DNA of 64,000 nucleotides from Chryseobacterium sp. JM1 (lineage in GTDB: Bacteria > Bacteroidota > Bacteroidia > Flavobacteriales > Weeksellaceae). Below are positions 57,487-64,000 of this stretch, piece by piece (positions within the stretch are counted from its first letter, which is position 1; the number at the start of each line of letters is the position of its first letter). The stretch lies in NCBI RefSeq assembly GCF_000737715.1, contig NZ_JPRN01000001.1, positions 434,001-498,000 of the forward strand. Direction: 5' to 3'. A program made the position numbers and the translations under genes. The notes under the pieces were generated by a model, which was not told where the DNA came from, made no database searches, and saw only the letters and a program-made list of their open reading frames with translations.

Positions 57487-58593
57487 TTATTTGGTAGGGC
57501 ATCCGTTGTTTTCAACTGGTCCGGGAACGGTTACACATTTGTCATATAGATCTATAACACCGTCAAGATCCATATCCAAAGCTACACCTGCACCGTCTAC
57601 TCTTGCGCCTGCAGGAGTATCAAGCTGTCTGTCCCAGTCATCGCATACACCATCATTATCTGCATCACCTTTTTCACATACTACAAGATCCTGAGATGCG
57701 TTTTCCAGAACGCTTGTTCTGTAGTATGCTTCCTGAAGTGGATCATGCCATGCTAAGTGTGAAGGGTTTTTTCCCAGTTTGAAAGTAATTCCTAGGTTCA
57801 CCGTCCATGCATTATCAGATCTTGAACTTGAGATCATGTTATACTTTGAACCGGCAGTCGCAGGATCATAGTCGTTGGCCTCAGCCCATCCGCCGCCATC
57901 AAATTCATCGTCACCACTTATGATATACATGGTTCTGGCTTCAATATCGATAAGTTTGGAAACGTTATACTTTAATCCTACACCGAACTGGTAGAATAGG
58001 GAATTGATGTCGAAATCCTGTTTGATAAATAAGGGAGTTCTTTTGGGAGTATTGCTCCATCTGAATTCATTACCATCATGAAGTGATGTATCATAACCCA
58101 TGAATCCAAGTCCTGCATAACCATGGAAAGCCCATCTGTAAGGAGAATGATTGTCAACTCTTCTCAATAAATTTGAAAAGTTTACATCTCCCATTAAAGC
58201 AAGCTGGTTATATTTGGTAGTGGCTGTTCCAACACCTGCAGCAGCTCCTGCTGCTCCTTCAAGCATTGCTTTCTGCTTCGTCTCTCCTCTCTGATAGATA
58301 AGGCTCAATCCGAAAACGTGTGTAATCTGCTTGTCAATACTTACATAAGCATTATACCCCCAACTTGCCTTCTTATCATAAAAAGACGTAAGGTCAGAAT
58401 GCGCCATAAAAGCAGCACCCCCACCCACGGAGATAGACCAGTCGTTGAAACGTCTGGCTTTGTTGTCAAAGCGTTGTACATTAGCGGAACCTGAAGAAAA
58501 GGTATTAGGATACTCACCGGAAGACTGTACTGCAGTACTATCCTGGGCATAAGCCGCGATAGGCAGTATGGCTAATAATAAACCTAATTTCAT
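57487..58593 (-). CDS. OmpA-like barrel protein lacking the OmpA domain
   Basis: 368 residues. Signal peptide (MKLGLLLAILPIAAYA), a barrel more diverged than in the other two, and the same calcium-binding linker (DADNDGVCDDWDRQLDTPAG) ending at VENNGCPTK, where the other two continue into the peptidoglycan-binding domain. The stop is clean and no remnant of the missing domain follows, so it is a stable short form or an old truncation. It begins 18 bases after folK. Confidence 0.9.
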   Translation of the reverse strand: MKLGLLLAILPIAAYAQDSTAVQSSGEYPNTFSSGSANVQRFDNKARRFNDWSISVGGGAAFMAHSDLTSFYDKKASWGYNAYVSIDKQITHVFGLSLIYQRGETKQKAMLEGAAGAAAGVGTATTKYNQLALMGDVNFSNLLRRVDNHSPYRWAFHGYAGLGFMGYDTSLHDGNEFRWSNTPKRTPLFIKQDFDINSLFYQFGVGLKYNVSKLIDIEARTMYIISGDDEFDGGGWAEANDYDPATAGSKYNMISSSRSDNAWTVNLGITFKLGKNPSHLAWHDPLQEAYYRTSVLENASQDLVVCEKGDADNDGVCDDWDRQLDTPAGARVDGAGVALDMDLDGVIDLYDKCVTVPGPVENNGCPTK

Positions 58594-58611
58594 ATATGTT
58601 TTATGTTTTAT

Positions 58612-59028
58612 TTAGATAAAATCTTTCAATAATATTCTGGAAAAATCTCTTTCAAACAAATGTTTCTGATGAGGAATTTCCAATCTTTCTGATCTGAAAT
58701 TCAGACCGTTGAATTTAATGATGTCAATATCTATTATTCTATCGCTGTAGCTTCCAGATGATTTTGAATCATTAATTCTTCCCATCTCTACTTCAATACT
58801 TTTAATAAAATCAAGCAGTTGGATAGGTGAAAGATGCGTGAATATTATTGATGCAATATTACAAAAAATATTAGAACTGACAAATTCTACCGGTTCTGTT
58901 ATTAAAAATTCGCTGGTTTGGGATATTTCGTTTCCGCCCTCCCTGATCTTTTCTAAAGCAAGCTCTAAATTTTTTTTTTGGTCTCCCAGGTTACTTCCTA
59001 GTAACAAAACGACCTTATGCTGCGACAT
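58612..59028 (-). CDS. folK: 2-amino-4-hydroxy-6-hydroxymethyldihydropteridine pyrophosphokinase
   Basis: 138 residues, slightly short for the family. N-terminus MSQHKVVLLLGSNLGDQKKN is the typical start; ILLKDFI ends it. The folate-site elements include EVEMGRINDSKSSGSYSDR, IDIDIIKFNGLNF and IPHQKHLFERDF. Transfers pyrophosphate from ATP in folate synthesis. It is divergent from sppA with only 20 bases between starts, so both promoters must overlap the neighbouring genes. Confidence 0.92.
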   Translation of the reverse strand: MSQHKVVLLLGSNLGDQKKNLELALEKIREGGNEISQTSEFLITEPVEFVSSNIFCNIASIIFTHLSPIQLLDFIKSIEVEMGRINDSKSSGSYSDRIIDIDIIKFNGLNFRSERLEIPHQKHLFERDFSRILLKDFI

Positions 59029-59048
59029 ATTGGAAAATTGATTGATTT

Positions 59049-60803
59049 ATGAGAAGTTTCTTTAAAAATGTATTGGCAAATATAGTGGCAATTGTCCTAT
59101 TATGTGCCGTATTTTTCGTCTTTTTCATCATGATGCTTGTGTTCAGTTCCATGGGAAATGACAAAGCCGTGTCTGTGAAAAACAATTCTGTTCTGACGAT
59201 TAATTTAAAGACTAATATAATAGACAGCCCTACAGAAGAAGAAGTGGGACTGTTCAATATCAGCGATAAAAGCAAAAGCGTTCTTTTGTATGACGTTCTG
59301 GAAGCTATCAAAAAGGCTAAAACCGATGATAATATCAAAGGGATAAGTATTGAAGCTGACGATCTGCATGCCGGAATGACCCAGATCGATGATATCAGAA
59401 ATGCCATTGAAGATTTTAAAAAGAGCGGGAAATTTGTGTACGCTTACGGAAATGCTGTTTCACAGTCTGCTTATTATTTAGGCTCTGTGGCAGATCAGTA
59501 CTACCTTAATCCATCAGGAATGATAGAATTAAAAGGATTGGCTACTGAAGTTGCATTTTTTAAAGATTTTGCAGATAAATATGGTATTGGTATCGAAGTG
59601 ATCAGACATGGGAAATTCAAGTCTGCTGTAGAGCCATTCTTAAGAAATGATATTTCTCCGGAAAATAAAGAGCAGTTAAGTACTCTTTTAAATGATATCT
59701 GGAGCAGTACTTCAACTAAAATGGCCGTTTCAAGAAAAATGGATACCGCACAGTTCAAAACGGTTGTTGACAGTTTATACGGAATGATTCCTGAATTGGG
59801 ATTAAAATACAAACTGGCTGACAAGCTGATCCAGAAAACAGAATATGATCAGATGATCAAATCAAAGCTTAGTCTTAAAGAAAAAGATAAGCTGAATAAA
59901 GTGTCATTAGCCGGCTATATCAGTTCTTATGCAGACGAAGATAAGTCTGGAGAGAAAGTAGCTGTGCTGTATGCTTCAGGTGGAATTAACAATGGGGATG
60001 GCTATAACGACATCTTTTCAGAAAGATATGTGAAATATATCAAAGAACTTCAGGATGATGAGAAAGTGAAAGCGGTTGTTTTCAGAATTAATTCTCCCGG
60101 AGGAAGTGCTAATGCTTCAGATGAAATTTTATTTGAACTTCAGCAGCTGAAAAAGAAAAAGCCTTTAGTGGTGTCTTTCGGTGACTACGCAGCGTCCGGA
60201 GGATATTATATAGCAATGGCAGCTGATAAGATTTATTCAGAGCCTAATACGCTGACAGGGTCTATCGGAGTTTTCGGAGTGATTCCTTATTATAAGGATC
60301 TTGCGAACAAAAACGGTATCCGCTCAGATATTGTCGCTACCAATGCTAATTCTCAATACTATTCTGCATTGAACGGAGTTACGCCTTACGGAGTAAACCT
60401 GATCACCAGAAGTGTAGAAGGAACGTATAAAAGATTTGTGCATTTTGTAACTCAAAACAGAAAGCAGACTTTCGAGCAGATCGACAGTGTAGGTGGAGGA
60501 AGAGTGTGGAGTGGTGTTCGTGCCAAGCAGATCGGCCTTGTGGATGAATTGGGAACATTGAATGATGCTGTGAAATTTGCCGCTCAGAAAGCAGGATTAA
60601 AATCTTACCATGTTTCTTCTTATCCGAAAAGAATGACTCCTTTTGAGCAGATCTTTAAAGACCTGAACGAAGAGGATATCTCGGCAAGAATTATCAAAAA
60701 TAAAATAGGTAAAGCCAACTATGAAATTCTTCAGCAGATCACAGATGAGAAACTGAAGTCTGAGGTGAAAATGGAAATGCCTTACCAGATCAAGATCAAC
60801 TAA
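59049..60803 (+). CDS. sppA: Signal peptide peptidase SppA (67 kDa type)
   Basis: 584 residues with an N-terminal membrane anchor (VLANIVAIVLLCAVFFVFFI). The two-domain long form: the catalytic lysine region RHGKFKSAVEPF at about 187-198 in the first half and the serine nucleophile in DYAASGGYYIAM (Ser 383) in the second, plus GSIGVFGVIPYYKDL. It degrades cleaved signal peptides in the inner membrane. The gene ends 20 bases before a shared terminator with the GlsB-type gene. Confidence 0.93.
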   Translation: MRSFFKNVLANIVAIVLLCAVFFVFFIMMLVFSSMGNDKAVSVKNNSVLTINLKTNIIDSPTEEEVGLFNISDKSKSVLLYDVLEAIKKAKTDDNIKGISIEADDLHAGMTQIDDIRNAIEDFKKSGKFVYAYGNAVSQSAYYLGSVADQYYLNPSGMIELKGLATEVAFFKDFADKYGIGIEVIRHGKFKSAVEPFLRNDISPENKEQLSTLLNDIWSSTSTKMAVSRKMDTAQFKTVVDSLYGMIPELGLKYKLADKLIQKTEYDQMIKSKLSLKEKDKLNKVSLAGYISSYADEDKSGEKVAVLYASGGINNGDGYNDIFSERYVKYIKELQDDEKVKAVVFRINSPGGSANASDEILFELQQLKKKKPLVVSFGDYAASGGYYIAMAADKIYSEPNTLTGSIGVFGVIPYYKDLANKNGIRSDIVATNANSQYYSALNGVTPYGVNLITRSVEGTYKRFVHFVTQNRKQTFEQIDSVGGGRVWSGVRAKQIGLVDELGTLNDAVKFAAQKAGLKSYHVSSYPKRMTPFEQIFKDLNEEDISARIIKNKIGKANYEILQQITDEKLKSEVKMEMPYQIKIN

Positions 60804-60822
60804 ACTAAATTATATTGTACAA

Positions 60823-60858
60823 AAAATCCCGGAACTGAATTTCAGTTCCGGGATTTTA
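60823..60858. terminator. Bidirectional terminator
   Basis: ATCCCGGAACTGAA / TTCAGTTCCGGGAT stem flanked by A-run and T-run, between convergent sppA and the GlsB-type gene. Confidence 0.93.
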
Positions 60859-60873
60859 TTTTTATCTGCTGTA

Positions 60874-61134
60874 TTAGCTTTTCTTGGTAGCCATTCCGTA
60901 GATCCAGAGAACAATTAAAGCGCCCCCGATAGCCAGTATCCAGCTTCTAGGGTTCCAGAATGAGGTAACGTCTCCCCAGTGCAGGACGTAAACTCCTATT
61001 GCACCGCCCACGAAAGCTCCGATGATCCCTAGTATAATGGTGATCAGCCAGCCGCCTCCCTGGTTACCCGGCATAATCATTTTTGCGATAGCTCCAGCCA
61101 GTAGCCCGAAAATAATCCATGTTAAAATTCCCAT
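60874..61134 (-). CDS. GlsB/YeaQ/YmgE family membrane protein
   Basis: 86 residues and three hydrophobic helices (WIIFGLLAGAIAKMIMPG, LITIILGIIGAFVGGAIGVY, ILAIGGALIVLWIYGMA). The glycine-rich motif NQGGGWLITIILGIIGAFVG is the family hallmark (transglycosylase-associated protein). It is often stress-induced; biochemical role unknown. Single gene on the minus strand upstream of the sppA terminator. Confidence 0.9.
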   Translation of the reverse strand: MGILTWIIFGLLAGAIAKMIMPGNQGGGWLITIILGIIGAFVGGAIGVYVLHWGDVTSFWNPRSWILAIGGALIVLWIYGMATKKS

Positions 61135-61203
61135 AGTTGCAAATTTTTTAAGTGTTAATATGTATTGATTTGTTTGCTAAGTTAAGGGAAAACATGATCT
61201 AAA

Positions 61204-62157
61204 TCATCTTTTCTTGAAGAATGAGTCAACAAATTCCGTACCATTGAAAAGTTGGAGGTCCGTCATCTTTTCGCCCACCCCGATATATTTTACCGGAATC
61301 TGGAACTGATCTGATATGCCTATGACCACACCACCTTTGGCAGTTCCGTCTAGTTTTGTTACGGCTAATGCATTCACTTCTGTGGCTGCTGTAAACTGTT
61401 TGGCCTGCTCAAATGCATTCTGACCTGTAGAACCGTCAAGAACAAGCAGGATCTCATGAGGAGCATCAGGAATCACCTTCTGCATTACTCTTTTAATCTT
61501 AGAAAGTTCGTTCATCAGGTTGATCTTGTTATGAAGTCTTCCTGCGGTATCTATAATCACTACATCAGCATCTTGCGCTACGGCACTTTGTACGGTATCA
61601 AAAGCCACGGAAGCAGGATCTGAGCCCATATCCTGTTTAACGATAGGAACACCGACTCTTTCGCTCCAGATGACCAACTGATCCACAGCTGCCGCTCTGA
61701 AGGTATCTGCCGCTCCCAGAACCACCTTTCTGCCTTCGGATTTGAACTGGTGAGCCAGTTTCCCGATAGTCGTTGTCTTTCCTACACCGTTTACCCCAAC
61801 TACCATAATAACGTAAGGCTTTTTCGAACGGTCTATATTTCCTGTTCCTGCGTGAGGATTTTCAAGAAGTAAACCTGATATCTCTTCACGAAGAATATCA
61901 TCCAGTTCACTTACGCCTACATATTTATCACGGGCAACACGCTCTTCAATTCTTTCTATGATCTTGATGGTTGTGGATGCGCCTACGTCAGATGCAATCA
62001 GTATTTCTTCCAGGTTATCCAGTACTTCATCATCTACTTTGCTTTTACCGACTACGGCCTTCGTCATTTTTTCAAAGAAACCCTGGCTGGATTTTTCCAG
62101 ACCTTTATCTAAAGTTTCTTTTTCTTCTTTTTTGAAAATATTTTTAAACCAACTCAT
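61204..62157 (-). CDS. ftsY: Signal recognition particle receptor FtsY
   Basis: 317 residues, an NG-only FtsY with a short charged N-terminus (MSWFKNIFKKEEKE) instead of the long acidic A domain of E. coli. G motifs: GVNGVGKTTTIGKLAHQF, DTFRAAAVDQLV, DTAGRLHNKINLMNEL, TKLDGTAKGGVVIGIS. GTPase docking partner of Ffh for membrane protein targeting. It begins 9 bases after the RidA gene ends on the same strand, so they may be co-transcribed. Confidence 0.96.
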   Translation of the reverse strand: MSWFKNIFKKEEKETLDKGLEKSSQGFFEKMTKAVVGKSKVDDEVLDNLEEILIASDVGASTTIKIIERIEERVARDKYVGVSELDDILREEISGLLLENPHAGTGNIDRSKKPYVIMVVGVNGVGKTTTIGKLAHQFKSEGRKVVLGAADTFRAAAVDQLVIWSERVGVPIVKQDMGSDPASVAFDTVQSAVAQDADVVIIDTAGRLHNKINLMNELSKIKRVMQKVIPDAPHEILLVLDGSTGQNAFEQAKQFTAATEVNALAVTKLDGTAKGGVVIGISDQFQIPVKYIGVGEKMTDLQLFNGTEFVDSFFKKR

Positions 62158-62166
62158 AGTTCATTC

Positions 62167-62634
62167 TTATTTGTTTTTTATAACTGCCGTGGCTTCCACT
62201 TCTATAAGTACATCGTCTCTGAAAAGACGGCTTACTTCCACAAGGCTGCTCACGGGAGGATTTTGAAGGTTGATATATAAGTCACGGATTTTTCTAAAGT
62301 CTGGTGTTTTGGAAATATCGGTGATGAATATTCCCAGTTTTACAATATCCTTTCCTGTTGCTCCATATTCTTTCAGGATGCTTTCAATGTTTTTAAAAAC
62401 CTGTTGGGTCTGCTTTTCGACGTCGTTTCCTACGAGATTTCCTGCAGCATCCAATGGCACCTGTCCGGACAGTAAAATCATTTTGGAATTTCCACAGTCA
62501 ATGCCTGTTGATTGTGACAATCCTTTAATGGTAAAAACTTCAGCCGAGTTTTTGTATTCTACACTGTTCATCTTTTTCTGACCGAATGAAAATAGAAAAA
62601 TTTCTGTGAAAACCAGAATAAGAACCTTTTTCAT
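62167..62634 (-). CDS. Secreted RidA/YjgF family protein
   Basis: 155 residues from MKKVLILVFTEIFLFSFGQ; an upstream in-frame ATG lies beyond the TATCTTTG promoter box and is rejected. A Sec-type signal precedes a full RidA domain: GLSQSTGIDCGNSKMILLSG, VGNDVEKQTQQVFKNIESIL, and VSSLVEVSRLFRDDVLIEVE, where the usual arginine that stabilises the substrate carboxylate appears to be present. A periplasmic or exported RidA is less usual than the cytoplasmic imine deaminase. Function outside the cytoplasm is unclear. Confidence 0.88.
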   Translation of the reverse strand: MKKVLILVFTEIFLFSFGQKKMNSVEYKNSAEVFTIKGLSQSTGIDCGNSKMILLSGQVPLDAAGNLVGNDVEKQTQQVFKNIESILKEYGATGKDIVKLGIFITDISKTPDFRKIRDLYINLQNPPVSSLVEVSRLFRDDVLIEVEATAVIKNK

Positions 62635-62670
62635 ATTTGTGTATATTGAATTGATTAATAATCCGGTGAA

Positions 62671-62678
62671 CAAAGATA
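62671..62678 (-). promoter_or_regulatory. -7 box of the RidA gene
   Basis: TATCTTTG on the minus strand, 36 bases upstream of the chosen ATG at 62634, and just before a further in-frame ATG at 62682, which is therefore not used. Confidence 0.6.
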
Positions 62679-62809
62679 ACAAAAAAACTACCCAAAATAG
62701 GAGTGGATTTTTATATTGTATATAAACAGCAAATGAATTTAATAGTTACCTGTCTTTTTACAATCAATATCAAGTGTTTCCTTACGTCCGGAATTTACAT
62801 TGCCTGTTA

Positions 62810-63766
62810 TCAGAGTTCCACTTCTTCACCAAGTCTTGCGATATTAAAACCGTTTTTTAAAACCTGTCTGCTCTGTTCACTGTCAGTATCCAGGATCTTA
62901 TTGGTATGATTAAAATGAATAAAGAAGATTTTTTTCTTTTCTTTTGAAGTTAAATTTTTAAAAAGCTCCATGCTTTCTATGACAAAGGGATGTGGGATAT
63001 CTGCAACATTTCTGTATCCTACTTCCTCTGCATCGTAAAATGTGGCATCCAGAAAAGCGTAGTCTACGTCTTTGATATAATCTGTAATGCTGTGTTTCCA
63101 TTTATTCCACTTGTCTATGTCCGGAATAAAAAGCGCTTTCTTATGAGGTCCTTTCATAAGGTAGCCTACCGTTTCTGAGTATTCATCGCGGTGAGGGACC
63201 TGAATAGGAGTTACTTCTAAATTTGCACTGAGTTTTACAGGAACTTCATTCTGCATTTCACGGAGAGTAACATTATTAAGTTTTACCAGCTGAGACCAGG
63301 GGCCATTGTTCTCAAGAAAAACTTTAAACTTAGGCATTGTATATACCGGAACGTTTTTAGAATTCATTGCTTCTTTTCCCAGATACATAAGCCCTGTGTA
63401 ATGACCAATATGGGCATGCGTTATGAAGATGGCATCCGGTACGGTTTTTTCCGGCATGCCTGAGCGTTCCTGAAGCAGGTGAACCTGTTGGGTAAAGTCC
63501 GGGGTGGCATCAAAAATATAGGTTTTCTGTACTTCATAATCCATTATGCCAATGGAAGCTACTTTTCTATCCTGTTGAGGATGTTTCCAGAGATTGGCAC
63601 AGCATTCCTTTTTGCAGCCAATCTGTGGTGAGCCTGCATCCTGAACATTTCCTAATACAATAAGTTTTACCCCTTTCGTGGGAGGGTTTTTATTCTGAAC
63701 AGTTTGTGACTGATAAGTCTGGAAGGTGACAGTCATACCCAGCAGCAGAGTAAGCATCTTTTTCAT
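62810..63766 (-). CDS. Secreted PqqB-like metallo-beta-lactamase-fold hydrolase
   Basis: 318 residues with signal peptide (MKKMLTLLLGMTVTFQTYQS). The metal-site region is ITHAHIGHYTGLMYLG, in which the usual HxHxDH is HAHIGH, with Gly in place of Asp. The N-terminal CKKECCANL and the C-terminal FIHFNHTNKIL recall PqqB. There are no other PQQ synthesis genes here, so it more likely acts as an exported hydrolase of unknown substrate. It is monocistronic; the remaining 234 bases of the window hold no gene. Confidence 0.82.
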   Translation of the reverse strand: MKKMLTLLLGMTVTFQTYQSQTVQNKNPPTKGVKLIVLGNVQDAGSPQIGCKKECCANLWKHPQQDRKVASIGIMDYEVQKTYIFDATPDFTQQVHLLQERSGMPEKTVPDAIFITHAHIGHYTGLMYLGKEAMNSKNVPVYTMPKFKVFLENNGPWSQLVKLNNVTLREMQNEVPVKLSANLEVTPIQVPHRDEYSETVGYLMKGPHKKALFIPDIDKWNKWKHSITDYIKDVDYAFLDATFYDAEEVGYRNVADIPHPFVIESMELFKNLTSKEKKKIFFIHFNHTNKILDTDSEQSRQVLKNGFNIARLGEEVEL

Positions 63767-64000
63767 TTTCGTGTATTTTAAGGATTAATCTCAAAACCTG
63801 GGGAGTGAAATCAATACAATCAAACCTTTAATAGTCTGTTTACAGTTGACCTTAATTTCTTTAACCTCAATAAATTTTATCTTATTGCTTAATTTAAAGC
63901 AGTGTGGTTGTTGTTATGAATGAAGAAATCAATAAATTGATTTTTTTAAGTTTTTTAAGCACCCCATCTTTTAAGATCTTAATGTCTTAATGTTTAAAAA

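Noticed and set aside
57416..57694. Antisense frames repeated in all three OmpA-type genes
   Set aside because: They are similar to each other only because the sense genes are paralogues (the conserved calcium linker); no independent start or context.
63767..64000. Possible gene at the right window edge
   Set aside because: Both strands are broken by stops, and the AT-rich sequence shows no start with a continuing frame.

Overview
The window looks like chromosomal DNA from a Bacteroidota bacterium of the Flavobacteriia, most likely Chryseobacterium or a close Weeksellaceae relative (genus assignment is inference). Support: several starts are preceded by the Bacteroidota promoter -7 box TAnnTTTG; Shine-Dalgarno sites are rare; there is a type IX secretion (T9SS) plug protein and a T9SS C-terminal sorting domain; OmpA proteins carry calcium-binding linkers; there is a flavastacin-like astacin protease and a cluster of double-glycine leader peptides. 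No rRNA, tRNA, intact insertion sequence or CRISPR array was seen.

1-4397 is the threonine operon on the minus strand: a Thr-rich leader peptide with mutually exclusive hairpins (attenuator), fused aspartokinase/homoserine dehydrogenase, homoserine kinase, and threonine synthase cut by the window edge. 4486-6653 is an array of seven small GG/GA-leader Cys/Gly-rich peptides, two of them shorter than 60 residues. 6675-10842 is housekeeping: a secreted protein of unknown function, nadA, gmk and yicC on the minus strand, miaA on the plus strand. 10960-18607 holds a histidine phosphatase and an RND efflux operon (adaptor, pump, outer-membrane factor) under a TetR regulator, with four copies of one palindromic operator.

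18897-31640 is the accessory core. After a thioredoxin-fold protein come a small protein with a T9SS sorting domain and a 2159-residue SpvB/RHS polymorphic toxin ending in a putative HExxH metallopeptidase tip, overlapped by a lipoprotein gene (candidate immunity). Downstream lie an orphan second RHS tip with its own overlapping lipoprotein, two more immunity-like lipoproteins, a small possible lipoprotein, and several gene scars separated by near-identical repeats. This reads as a toxin-tip/immunity cassette array built by recombination.

31876-38147 is a probable trehalose-use locus: AraC regulator, MFS transporter, GH37 trehalase and TonB-dependent receptor. 38377-63766 is mostly housekeeping: metallo-hydrolases, the T9SS plug protein, ferrochelatase, a NifU-type scaffold, gamma carbonic anhydrase, a PIF1-like helicase, astacin protease, flavin monooxygenase, RibB with a degenerate GTP cyclohydrolase II half, a Crp/Fnr regulator, fmt, RecQ, three tandem OmpA-like porins, folK, sppA, a GlsB-type membrane protein, ftsY, RidA and a PqqB-like hydrolase. 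Many gaps between genes carry a modular dispersed repeat. The last 234 bases (63767-64000) show no gene or recognisable signal.
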